Source of the DNA: Peptoanaerobacter stomatis
Lineage (GTDB): Bacteria > Bacillota > Clostridia > Peptostreptococcales > Filifactoraceae
Reading direction: 5' to 3'
Length of the DNA: 64,000 nucleotides
Assembly: GCF_000238095.2 (NCBI RefSeq)
Contig: NZ_JH815226.1
Span: 98,850 to 162,849, forward strand
The stretch's first letter is position 1. Every line of letters begins with the position of its first letter. Positions 1 to 8,364 of this stretch are shown piece after piece. The notes under the pieces were generated by a model. That model was not told the DNA's origin. It ran no database searches and worked only from the letters and a program-made list of their open reading frames with translations. A program made the translations under genes and the position numbers.

Positions 1-573
1 AATCTGCTTATAAGACGTTCAATGCAAAAGCCTGCATACAAAGAAAAACTCAGAATTCGCTCATACGGTATTGCTACACATGACAGCAAAATATTTATAG
101 AACTCAAGAAAAAATATAAATCAGTCGTATATAAAAGAAGAATATCAATGCCTGAAAAAGAAGCTATGGATTATCTTATAAACGGTAATAGGCCTGACAA
201 AAACAGTCAAATATTAAACGAAATTGACTATTTTATAAAAATAAACGAAGGTATCACATCTAAAATGTATATATCTTGTGATAGAGAAGCATATTTTGAT
301 ATGGAAGATGACAATTTCAGAATAACATTTGATACAAACATAATGTGGAGACAAGATAAGTTGTCCTTATGTGAGCGCCCTTACGGAACACAGATTCTAA
401 AAGATGGTATGGTGCTTATGGAAATGAAATCAGTAAACGGTCTTCCTTTATGGATGACAGACATACTTACAAAAAATCATATATATAAAACATCTTTTTC
501 AAAATATGGAAATGCCTACAAAATGGCAAAAGAAATAAAAGATATGAAAATATTGATATTAAAAGCATCTTAA
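1..573 (+). CDS. VTC-domain (polyphosphate polymerase-like) protein, 5' truncated by window edge
   Basis: The frame is open from base 1, so the N-terminus lies outside the window; 190 residues are visible. Recognisable VTC-domain pieces are KEKLRIRSYG near the start, the strand FIELKKKYKSVVYKRR, RITFDTNIMWR, LMEMKSVNGLPLWM and the tail SFSKYGNAY. In yeast Vtc4 the VTC tunnel fold uses such basic strands to polymerise ATP into polyphosphate. Bacterial members are mostly uncharacterised and usually sit beside DUF4956 proteins, as here. The basic and acidic tunnel residues appear intact in the visible part, but catalysis cannot be judged without the N-terminal half. The first internal Met (base 22) is not the true start, because family homology extends upstream of it. 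Confidence 0.85.
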   Translation, partial: NLLIRRSMQKPAYKEKLRIRSYGIATHDSKIFIELKKKYKSVVYKRRISMPEKEAMDYLINGNRPDKNSQILNEIDYFIKINEGITSKMYISCDREAYFDMEDDNFRITFDTNIMWRQDKLSLCERPYGTQILKDGMVLMEMKSVNGLPLWMTDILTKNHIYKTSFSKYGNAYKMAKEIKDMKILILKAS

Positions 574-693
574 TTTTTTTATAAAATCATTTAATATTAT
601 ATTTTATAATCATATTAAGCCAATATAAAACTAAAAAAGGCAATTAAATAATATTAATACTACTTAAAAACAAAAAAGAAAGAAGGAAAAAAT

Positions 694-1395
694 ATGAATA
701 TGGCTATTTTCACAGGAGTATTTGAAGATGCTTCGACAACTGCAACAACAGTTGGAATAACAGGTTTTATGACTTGTTTAATATCTGCACTCATAATAGG
801 ACTTATAATAGCACTGACATACAAATATAAAAATAAATATTCTAAAAATTTCGTCACAACATTAGCTCTTATGCCAGCTATGGTTTGTGTAGTAATAATG
901 ATGGTAAACGGAAATGTAGGTGCCGGTGTTGCAGTGGCAGGTGCATTTTCATTAGTAAGATTTAGAAGTGTTGCAGGAACTTCAACAGAAATAGGTGCAA
1001 TATTTTTAGCAATGGGTAGCGGACTTATGACAGGTATGGGATATATAGGTTATGCAGCAGTATTTACAATAGTTATATGTATGATGCAAATAATATATAA
1101 CCATATAGGAATAGGCTCAAAAAAATATGCAGCCTTGGACAAAACGTTAAGAATAGCAATACCTGAAGACCTTGAATACACAGGCTCATTGGATGACTTG
1201 TTCCAAGAATACACTACAAGTTGCCAAATGACAAATGTAAAAACTACAGATATGGGAAGCCTATTCAAATTAACTTACAATATAACTTTAAAAACAGAAA
1301 ATATAGAAAAAGAATTTATAGATAAACTTCGTTGCAGAAACGGAAACTTGGAAATATCAATATCACAACAAGAAAATAATATAAATGAATTATAA
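694..1395 (+). CDS. DUF4956 family integral membrane protein
   Basis: 233 residues. Three or four hydrophobic segments occupy about residues 20-145 and a soluble C-terminal domain about 145-233. The stretch AGAFSLVRFRSVAGTSTEIG, followed by a glycine-rich helix, is the DUF4956 hallmark. The start is supported by AGAAGGAA about 8 bases upstream. The gene lies 120 bp after the VTC-domain gene and 78 bp before a secreted beta-helix-type lipoprotein, the usual setting of this family in Clostridia. Its function is unknown; a role as membrane partner or exporter for the VTC enzyme is only inference. Confidence 0.85.
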   Translation: MNMAIFTGVFEDASTTATTVGITGFMTCLISALIIGLIIALTYKYKNKYSKNFVTTLALMPAMVCVVIMMVNGNVGAGVAVAGAFSLVRFRSVAGTSTEIGAIFLAMGSGLMTGMGYIGYAAVFTIVICMMQIIYNHIGIGSKKYAALDKTLRIAIPEDLEYTGSLDDLFQEYTTSCQMTNVKTTDMGSLFKLTYNITLKTENIEKEFIDKLRCRNGNLEISISQQENNINEL

Positions 1396-1473
1396 TTCAT
1401 TTAAAATAAATATTAATTTATAAAATTTAATTTACATTTAAAAAATAAAATTTCAAATTCGGAGGAAACTAAA

Positions 1474-3111
1474 ATGAAAAGAAAATTAGCAACACTAATA
1501 TTAACAGCCGTATTGGCAATGAATACGATAGCTTGCTCAGCAACTGCAAAAGCATCTTCAACAACTGTTACAAATACAACAACTTCACAAACTACTTCTC
1601 AAACAACTTCCAACAATAGCACTGCAATAGACGCACTCGACTCTGCAAATCTATTTTCTAAAAAAGACAAGGAAATAGAATATGACGAAAAAACAAGCAA
1701 AAATATAAAATTAAATAATGAATCTGTAACCATCAGTGAAGAAGGCACATATATATTATCAGGAACAATAACAAACGGACAAGTTATAGTAGATGCACCA
1801 AAAGAAGCAAAGATAACATTAGTTCTTGACTCTGTATCTATAAACAATGACACATCAGCAGCTATTTATGTAAAACAAGCTGATAAAGTATTCATAACTC
1901 TGGCAAAAAACAGTATAAATACACTGTCAAATAAAAGCGAATTTGTAGCAATAGATGATAACAATATAGACGGTGTAATCTTCTCTAAAGACGACCTTAC
2001 ACTTAACGGTCAAGGCAAGCTAATAATAAATGCCAATTATGGAAATGGCATAGTATCTAAAGATGATTTGGTAATAAAAAACGGTGATTATGAAATAACA
2101 GCAGCTAATCACGGTTTACAAGGAAAAGACAACGTAAAAATATCAGATGGAAATATAACTATAAAAGCAACTAAAGATGCAATACATTCAGAAAACAGTG
2201 ATGATACATCACTTGGATATGTATATATAGGCGGTGGAAATCTGAATCTCACATCAAGCAGTGATGCAATAGACTCATCAAGTATAGTACAAATAGACAA
2301 TGGAACGATTAATATAACAGCCGATGATGATGGTATACATTCAGACGGAAGACTAATTATAAATGGTGGAAAAATAAATATATTACAAAGCAACGAAGGA
2401 TTAGAAGGAGAAAAAGTTGATATTACAGGAGGAGAAATAAATGTAATATCTAAAGATGACGGATTAAATGCAACAAGTGGAAGCAGTACAACAAATACTC
2501 AAACTCAAAATAATTCACAGTCATCAGAAAGTACGCAAAAACAAAGCAAAAAAGACAGACTATCTCCACCACAATACGGTCAAATGCTAAATTCATCAAA
2601 CAGACCTGAACCTCCACAAGATGGACAAATGCCTCCACATATGGGAGGAGGAATGGACGAAGTTCAAGAAAACGCATATATAAATATAACAGGTGGAACA
2701 ATAACTATAAAAGCCGGAGGTGACGGTGTAGACTCTAACGGAAATATCACCATAAGTGGAGGAACAACATATGTTTATGGACCTACTAATGATGGAAACG
2801 GCTCATTAGATTATAATGGAGCAGCAACAATATCAAGTGGAACATTCGTAACAGCAGGTTCATCAGGTATGGCTCAAAATTTTGGAAATGATTCAACACA
2901 AGGTTCAATTTTATTAAATTTATCTTCAAGCAAAAATGAAGGAACAAAAGTTACAGTTACAAACTCATCAGGAAAAGCCATACTGACATTCACACCTCAA
3001 ACAAAATACAACTCACTGCTAATAAGCTCACCTGATATAAAACAAGGAGAACAATATACAATAACAGCAGGAGATGAAACTCAAACCGTTGAAATGACAA
3101 GTAATATATAG
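1474..3111 (+). CDS. Secreted Cthe_2159-like carbohydrate-binding domain lipoprotein
   Basis: 545 residues. The signal peptide ends in a lipobox-like TIAC, with Cys21 as the likely lipid-modified residue, followed by a Ser/Thr-rich linker (about 22-50). From about residue 60 the protein consists of repeated short turns such as DGNITIKATKDAIHSE, GGNLNLTSSSDAID and GGTITIKAGGDGVDSNG, typical of the right-handed beta-helix family named after Cthe_2159 (Pfam DUF4353). A Gln/Ser/Pro/Met-rich insertion (about 345-400) interrupts the helix, which then resumes. Cthe_2159 is reported to bind cellulose and acidic polysaccharide. A strong GGAGGAAA ribosome site precedes the start. It probably works with the two upstream genes at the cell surface. 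Confidence 0.82.
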   Translation: MKRKLATLILTAVLAMNTIACSATAKASSTTVTNTTTSQTTSQTTSNNSTAIDALDSANLFSKKDKEIEYDEKTSKNIKLNNESVTISEEGTYILSGTITNGQVIVDAPKEAKITLVLDSVSINNDTSAAIYVKQADKVFITLAKNSINTLSNKSEFVAIDDNNIDGVIFSKDDLTLNGQGKLIINANYGNGIVSKDDLVIKNGDYEITAANHGLQGKDNVKISDGNITIKATKDAIHSENSDDTSLGYVYIGGGNLNLTSSSDAIDSSSIVQIDNGTINITADDDGIHSDGRLIINGGKINILQSNEGLEGEKVDITGGEINVISKDDGLNATSGSSTTNTQTQNNSQSSESTQKQSKKDRLSPPQYGQMLNSSNRPEPPQDGQMPPHMGGGMDEVQENAYINITGGTITIKAGGDGVDSNGNITISGGTTYVYGPTNDGNGSLDYNGAATISSGTFVTAGSSGMAQNFGNDSTQGSILLNLSSSKNEGTKVTVTNSSGKAILTFTPQTKYNSLLISSPDIKQGEQYTITAGDETQTVEMTSNI

Positions 3112-3230
3112 TTCAAACGAAAGACGCAGATAATTCAAACTTCTATTTCGTTATACTGATTAATACTAAAATCTAATAGAACTATGGATATATTTCATAA
3201 AATATGATATACTAATATAGGGTGAAAAAA

Positions 3231-3728
3231 ATGCATAAAATTAGTATAGAAGAAGCGAAAAAAATAAGCGAAATGAGAAATACAATTAAAGATAAAAAAG
3301 AAGATAAAAGACTACATGCTATACAATTAAGAGGACAAGGGAAAAGTAATAAAGAAATAGCTGAAAAACTTGATACCTCAATTAAAGTAGTAAATAACTG
3401 GATATGCAAATACGTAAAAGAAGGAATAGAAGGACTTTTAAGCAAGGGGCAAAAAGGAAATCATAGAAATCTAACATTTGAGCAAGAAGAAGAAATGTTA
3501 AAAAAATTTGAAGAAAAAGGCAAAAAAGGACAGATAATAACAGTCAAAGAAATAGAAGAAGAATATGTAAAAATAGTAGGACATAGTATAGGAACAGCAC
3601 AAATATACTATGTTCTAAAAAGACATGGGTGGAGAAAAGTAATGCCAAGAAGTAGACATCCGAAGAAAGCAAATCAAGAGGTAATAGAAGCCTCAAAAAA
3701 ATTAACAGTATGGCAGAAGAGTTATTAA
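3231..3728 (+). CDS. IS630 transposase, ORF A (helix-turn-helix part)
   Basis: This encodes the DNA-binding half of an IS630 transposase. A helix-turn-helix occupies about residues 20-60 (KSNKEIAEKLDTSIKVVNNW), followed by a second winged-helix-like segment up to RHGWRKVMPRSRHPKKA. The ATG at 3231 is preferred over the in-frame GTG at 3222, because AGGGTG then acts as ribosome site with a spacing of about 6-7. The frame runs on past the end of the homology and stops at 3728. The catalytic part continues in the -1 frame after the heptamer A_AAA_AAA at 3695-3701, in the correct zero-frame phase for -1 slippage. Confidence 0.8.
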   Translation: MHKISIEEAKKISEMRNTIKDKKEDKRLHAIQLRGQGKSNKEIAEKLDTSIKVVNNWICKYVKEGIEGLLSKGQKGNHRNLTFEQEEEMLKKFEEKGKKGQIITVKEIEEEYVKIVGHSIGTAQIYYVLKRHGWRKVMPRSRHPKKANQEVIEASKKLTVWQKSY

Positions 3729-4258
3729 ACGTTTACCCTGATAAAATAGTAAGAATAATGTTTCAAGATGAAGCAGGTTTTGGAAGGATAAGCAAACCAA
3801 AGTATTGTTGGTGCACAAAGGATGTAAGAGCGGAGGTACCATGTCATCACATAAGAGAATATAAATACGCATATGGAGCAGTAGAACCACAAACAGGAGA
3901 AAACTTCTTTTTAGTAATGCCATACTGTGATACAAATAATATGAACGTATTTTTAGAAGAATTATCGAAAGAATATAAAGAAGATATAATATTATTAGTA
4001 TGTGATGGGGCAATATGGCACAAATCAAAGACATTAAAAATACCTCAAAACATAAAGATAACACATATACCACCATATACACCAGAGATGAATCCCATAG
4101 AGCAAATATGGAAACAAATTCGTCAGATGGGATTCAAAAATGAAGTATTTAGAACACTAAATGAAGTAGTAGACAGATTATGTGACACAATAAATTTATT
4201 AACAAAAGATATGGTAAAAAGTATCACAAGAAGAGAGTGGATAAAATCCATAGCTTAA
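3701..4258 (+). CDS. IS630 transposase, ORF B (DDE catalytic part), reached by -1 frameshift
   Basis: This is the catalytic half of the transposase. The expected acidic residues are present: FQDEAGFG, then LVCDGAIWH, then PPYTPEMNPIEQIWKQ, giving the D-D-E triad of IS630. Slippage at 3695-3701 would join residue 158 of the ATG-initiated ORF A to Ile-Asn-Ser-Met of this frame, for a fusion of about 342 residues, typical of complete IS630 transposases. An independent start at ATG 3710 is possible but has no convincing ribosome site. No internal stop or other damage is visible, so the element may be active. Confidence 0.8.
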   Translation: MNSMAEELLNVYPDKIVRIMFQDEAGFGRISKPKYCWCTKDVRAEVPCHHIREYKYAYGAVEPQTGENFFLVMPYCDTNNMNVFLEELSKEYKEDIILLVCDGAIWHKSKTLKIPQNIKITHIPPYTPEMNPIEQIWKQIRQMGFKNEVFRTLNEVVDRLCDTINLLTKDMVKSITRREWIKSIA

Positions 4259-4351
4259 ATAGAGTTTAGTATAAAAGGATATTAATATAAAAAGCAAAAT
4301 AATCTATTAAAAACGATACAATATATAAACCTTTTATAAGGTAATTAGTAT

Positions 4352-4390
4352 AAAAAAAGTGTACCAAGTAAAATGTGGTACACTTTTTTT
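4352..4390. terminator. Bidirectional Rho-independent terminator after valS
   Basis: A hairpin with A7 GTGTACC on one arm, GGTACAC T7 on the other and a loop of about 11 nt. The poly-A and poly-T flanks allow it to work on both strands: downstream of valS on the minus strand and of the insertion sequence on the plus strand. Confidence 0.85.
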
Positions 4391-4422
4391 ATTAAAAGTA
4401 TTTTATTCAAGAATATATAATA

Positions 4423-7065
4423 CTATTTTATTTTTTCAATGCTTGCATTTACTTCTTCGAGCATTTTTTCAAATTTTTCTTTTTTTGCTTTCTCTTCATC
4501 TATCAATTTTTGAGGTGCTTTTGCAATAAATCCTTCGTTGGCAAGTTTTTTTACCACTCTGTCTATCTCGCTTATGAGTTTTTCTTTTTCTTTTTCCAAT
4601 CTTTGAAGCTCTTTTTCAAAGTCTATTAACTCGCCTGTAGGTATATATAGATTTGCAAATTCTGTTATCACTTTTATAGTATCGCTTGGAAGTTTGCTTT
4701 CATCTTCAAATATAACCTCTGTTGTTCCTCCAACTGCAATAAAATATTCTATTCCTTTTTCAAACAATTCTTTTTTACTATCATCCTGCATAGAAATATA
4801 TAGTTTTGCTTTTTTTGATGGAGGTATATTCATATTTGCTCTGGCGTTTCTCATCTTAGTTATAGAATTTATTATGTTGTCCATAACTTGTTCTTCTTGA
4901 GGATAATTTCTGCTTTCATCATAAACACACCAATCTGATACTATAATCATTGTATCAGGATTCAAATGCCCCCATATCTCCTCTGTGATAAACGGCATAA
5001 ACGGATGAAGTAATTTTAATATATCTTCCAGAACGGATTTCAATGTGAAAAGTGCGGCTTGCTTTGAAATTTTATTTTCACTGTTATATAGTCTTGGTTT
5101 CACTATCTCTATATACCAATCACAAAACTCGTTCCATGCAAAATCATACACCTTGTTTACAGCTATGCCAAGCTCATATTTATCCAAATTCTGTGTCATT
5201 TCTCTTGCTACCGTATTTGCCCTTGACAATATCCATTTATCAGAAATTTCTAAGTTGTTTTCTATATCTTTATCTGACAATGCCACATCTTCATCTAAAT
5301 TCATAAGGATAAATCTTGCACTGTTCCATATTTTATTGGCAAAGTTTCTTGAAGCTATAACTCTTTCTTCATAATATCTCATATCATTTCCGGGGCTATT
5401 TCCTGTTGCAAGTGTAAATCTTAGTGCATCAGCTCCGTATTCATCTATTACTTGAAGAGGATCTATACCATTTCCAAGAGATTTACTCATCTTTCTGCCC
5501 TGTGAATCTCTTACAAGTCCATGTATAAACACATCTTTAAACGGTACTTTGTCTGTTATAAAAAGAGATGAAAACACCATTCTTATAACCCAAAAGAATA
5601 TTATATCATAGCCTGTAACAAGTGTATTTGTAGGGAAGAAATGATTAAACTCTTTGGAATTTTCAACCCAACCGAGTGTTGATAAAGGCCATAGAGCTGA
5701 TGAAAACCAAGTATCAAGTACATCCTCGTCCTGTTTTATATTTTTTGAACCGCATTTTTCGCATTTTTCTACCTTAGTTTCCGATACTTGCATATGATTA
5801 CATTCTTCACAGTAATATGCAGGTATTTGATGTCCCCACCAAAGTTGTCTTGATATGCACCAATCTCTTATATTTTCAAGCCAATTCAAATATATTTTAT
5901 CAAATCTGTTCGGCACTAAATTAAGCTCACCATTTTTTAATGCTTCTATTGCCGGTTTGGCAAGCTCATCCATTTTTACGAACCATTGTTTCGATGTCAT
6001 AGGTTCTACAACTGTATGACATCTGTAACAATGTCCTACATTGTGTGAATGATCTTCTATCTTAACTAATTGTCCTAAATCTTCAAGGTCTTTTAATATC
6101 TGTTTTCTACATTCATATCTGTCCATACCTTGATATTTTCCGGCATTTTCATTCATACTGCCGTCTTCATTCATTACGAGTATTTGTTCTAAATTATGTC
6201 TCAATCCTACCTCAAAATCGTTAGGATCATGGCAAGGCGTAATTTTCACTACACCTGTACCGAACTCCATATCAACATAATCATCAGCTATTACTGGTAT
6301 AATTCTATTTAATATAGGCAGAATAACATTCTTGCCTACTATATCTTTGTATCTGTCATCATTTGGATTTACGGCAACAGCTGTATCACCAAGCATAGTT
6401 TCAGGTCTTGTTGTAGCTATCTCCACCACTCTATCAGAATTTTCTATCTTATAGTTTATATGATAAAAATGCCCTGATGACTCTTCATGATCCACTTCAG
6501 CATCTGAAAGTGAAGTTTTGCAATCCGGACACCAATTTATTATTCTATTGCCTTTATATATATAACCTTTTTCATATAATCTTACAAAAAATTCATTGAC
6601 AGCTTTATTACAACCCTCGTCCATTGTAAATCTTTCTCTCGACCAGTCGCAAGAATCACCGAGCTTTTTCATCTGCTCAACTATTTTGCCGCCAAACTCT
6701 TCTTTCCAGTCCCATGCTCTTTTCAAAAACTCTTCTCTGCCTATTTCTTCTTTAGTTTTTCCTTCTTCTTTTTTTATTTTCTCAACCACTTTTACTTCTG
6801 TAGCTATAGATGCGTGGTCTGTACCGGGTTGCCACAATGTATCATAACCTTGCATTCTTTTAAATCTTATGAGTATATCTTGAAGTGTATGGTCAAGCGC
6901 ATGGCCCATATGAAGCTGACCTGTGATATTAGGTGGAGGAAGCACTATCGAATAAACCTTATCTGTGTCTGTTACCTTACATTTAAAATAACCTCCGTCT
7001 TCCCATTTTTTATATATCTTTTCTTCAAAATCTTTCGGTGTATATTTTTTTTCTAAATTTTGCAT
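4423..7065 (-). CDS. valS: Valyl-tRNA synthetase
   Basis: 880 residues, the normal length. This class I synthetase charges tRNA-Val in the cytoplasm. The HIGH-type motif appears as HMGH at residues 52-55 within PPPNITGQLHMGH. The editing domain is seen around ATTRPETMLGD, and the KMSKS loop as GRKMSKSLGNG near residue 525. The C-terminal ~70 residues form the charged coiled coil that contacts the tRNA. AGGAGA lies upstream of the ATG. It is last in a minus-strand run after a small membrane protein gene and ends at the strong hairpin at 4352-4390. No T-box leader was found in the 120 bp upstream. Confidence 0.97.
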   Translation of the reverse strand: MQNLEKKYTPKDFEEKIYKKWEDGGYFKCKVTDTDKVYSIVLPPPNITGQLHMGHALDHTLQDILIRFKRMQGYDTLWQPGTDHASIATEVKVVEKIKKEEGKTKEEIGREEFLKRAWDWKEEFGGKIVEQMKKLGDSCDWSRERFTMDEGCNKAVNEFFVRLYEKGYIYKGNRIINWCPDCKTSLSDAEVDHEESSGHFYHINYKIENSDRVVEIATTRPETMLGDTAVAVNPNDDRYKDIVGKNVILPILNRIIPVIADDYVDMEFGTGVVKITPCHDPNDFEVGLRHNLEQILVMNEDGSMNENAGKYQGMDRYECRKQILKDLEDLGQLVKIEDHSHNVGHCYRCHTVVEPMTSKQWFVKMDELAKPAIEALKNGELNLVPNRFDKIYLNWLENIRDWCISRQLWWGHQIPAYYCEECNHMQVSETKVEKCEKCGSKNIKQDEDVLDTWFSSALWPLSTLGWVENSKEFNHFFPTNTLVTGYDIIFFWVIRMVFSSLFITDKVPFKDVFIHGLVRDSQGRKMSKSLGNGIDPLQVIDEYGADALRFTLATGNSPGNDMRYYEERVIASRNFANKIWNSARFILMNLDEDVALSDKDIENNLEISDKWILSRANTVAREMTQNLDKYELGIAVNKVYDFAWNEFCDWYIEIVKPRLYNSENKISKQAALFTLKSVLEDILKLLHPFMPFITEEIWGHLNPDTMIIVSDWCVYDESRNYPQEEQVMDNIINSITKMRNARANMNIPPSKKAKLYISMQDDSKKELFEKGIEYFIAVGGTTEVIFEDESKLPSDTIKVITEFANLYIPTGELIDFEKELQRLEKEKEKLISEIDRVVKKLANEGFIAKAPQKLIDEEKAKKEKFEKMLEEVNASIEKIK

Positions 7066-7185
7066 AAAAATATCTCCTAATTTTATAATATTTAAGTTTA
7101 AAAAGTGTTTTTTATTATATCAGTTTTTTATAAAATTTTATATATAGTTTTTTTATTTGTTTTTATCTTTTATTTTAAATAATAT

Positions 7186-7518
7186 TTAATACATATATTT
7201 TCTTTTAATAATCATCTCATAGCACCATATCAAAGCTACTATACCTATTGTCGATATCAATGTTAGAAGTATTATCCCTAATTCAAGTTTAAAGAATGAA
7301 ATAAAGGCGGTTACAAAATATAATAAGCCATATGCCTTCCACATCTTAGCATTCGCATTATTATAGGCCTTTATATCTTTAACTTTATTTGGATCTATAA
7401 CCTCTCCTGACCAAAACCACATAGGCTTTTCAAGTTTGCTTGCAAATACGCCTATACTGTAAAATACAGTGCTACAGATAAGTGATATTACCATCATTAT
7501 TAAATCTTGACTTTCCAT
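7186..7518 (-). CDS. Small membrane protein of unknown function
   Basis: 110 residues. Three likely membrane segments lie at about 5-25, 62-78 and 80-100. A central polar loop carries MWFWSGEVIDPNKVKDIKAY followed by NNANAKMW. I recall similar WSG...VKDVKxYNxxNxxMW proteins in Firmicutes but cannot name the family with confidence. A strong GGGGAGGAAG ribosome site supports the start. It lies 62 bp after the nucleoside phosphorylase gene and 120 bp before valS in the same direction. No function is proposed. Confidence 0.75.
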   Translation of the reverse strand: MESQDLIMMVISLICSTVFYSIGVFASKLEKPMWFWSGEVIDPNKVKDIKAYNNANAKMWKAYGLLYFVTAFISFFKLELGIILLTLISTIGIVALIWCYEMIIKRKYMY

Positions 7519-7580
7519 AACTTCCTCCCCATATGTGACAAAAAACTGAAACTAAGTAAAGTGTTTATTTATATAATCTC

Positions 7581-8345
7581 CTATAGTTCAACAACTGCAT
7601 CAAAACATAATTTTAACGCTAAAGAAATACTGCCTGCTCCCCAATTTCTATCATTGTGATTGTCTATATTTGCCAATGTATCTGCTGTAAACAATATTTG
7701 ACCGAATTCAGCTTTTCTAAATTCTGCACAAGCCATAAGAGCTGAACATTCCATTTCTACTACGCCAAACCCTTCTTGTTTTCTATATTCAACCATATCT
7801 TTAGTTTCTCTGTAAAATCCGTCTGTACTCCAAGTTTTACATTTTTGATATGATATTTTATTTTTCAAAAATGCTCTTTCAATCGCTGCTACTGCGTTCT
7901 TATTTGCACATATTGTCCTTTTTGGTGGTAAATAATGATATGACGTACCTTCATCTCTTAATGCTTCAACAGGAATCAAAAATACATTTTCTTCAATATC
8001 TGTTAACGTCCCACAAGAACCTGACGAAATTATTTTTTCAGCTCCATATCCTATTAAAAAATCCAGTATCTGTACTGACGCTGATGCTCCTACCGGTGCC
8101 TGACACAAACAAATATCTTTTTCTTTGTATTTGAATATATATATGGGATATATCTTTGTTATACTTATAAACTCTCCAATTTGCTCTAAACTCATTTTCT
8201 TTGCAAATTTTTCTATTTCATCTCCAAGAAATGCAAATACTGCATATTTAGGAAAACTGTATAAGCCTGCTCTATTTGGCATAATAACTGATTTTTCGTT
8301 ATCATCATACTCCAATATAGGAATAGAATTTTTATAAATTGCCAT
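7581..8345 (-). CDS. Nucleoside phosphorylase (purine/uridine phosphorylase family)
   Basis: 254 residues of the PNP/UDP phosphorylase-I superfamily. Seen in order are the glycine-rich phosphate-binding segment SSGSCGTL (about residue 106), the base/ribose-binding segment VVEMECSALMACAEFR (about 195-210) with the conserved Met-Glu pair, and FTADTLAN near the C-terminus. Such enzymes split nucleosides with phosphate for salvage. Whether this one prefers uridine or a purine nucleoside cannot be read from the sequence. It follows the comM-like gene with only 19 bp between them, so the two are probably co-transcribed. Confidence 0.85.
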   Translation of the reverse strand: MAIYKNSIPILEYDDNEKSVIMPNRAGLYSFPKYAVFAFLGDEIEKFAKKMSLEQIGEFISITKIYPIYIFKYKEKDICLCQAPVGASASVQILDFLIGYGAEKIISSGSCGTLTDIEENVFLIPVEALRDEGTSYHYLPPKRTICANKNAVAAIERAFLKNKISYQKCKTWSTDGFYRETKDMVEYRKQEGFGVVEMECSALMACAEFRKAEFGQILFTADTLANIDNHNDRNWGAGSISLALKLCFDAVVEL

Positions 8346-8364
8346 GATATGCCCTTTCTTTTTA

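Larger units (their letters stand above)
3166..4269 (+). mobile_element. IS630-family insertion sequence
   Basis: The ends are imperfect inverted repeats. Bases 3161-3188, compared with the reverse complement of 4247-4274, agree at about 21 of 28 positions, including the outer ATACTAAA block and an inner CTATGGA. TA dinucleotides lie immediately outside CTAAA at both ends (3164-3165 and 4270-4271), as expected for IS630/Tc1 elements, which duplicate TA. The element is about 1.1 kb, a normal size, and carries one transposase in two overlapping frames. It sits directly after the Cthe_2159-like gene. Confidence 0.8.

Noticed and set aside
3702-4082. Minus-strand open frame opposite the transposase
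   Set aside because: It is a shadow of the catalytic half of the IS630 transposase, with no ribosome site.
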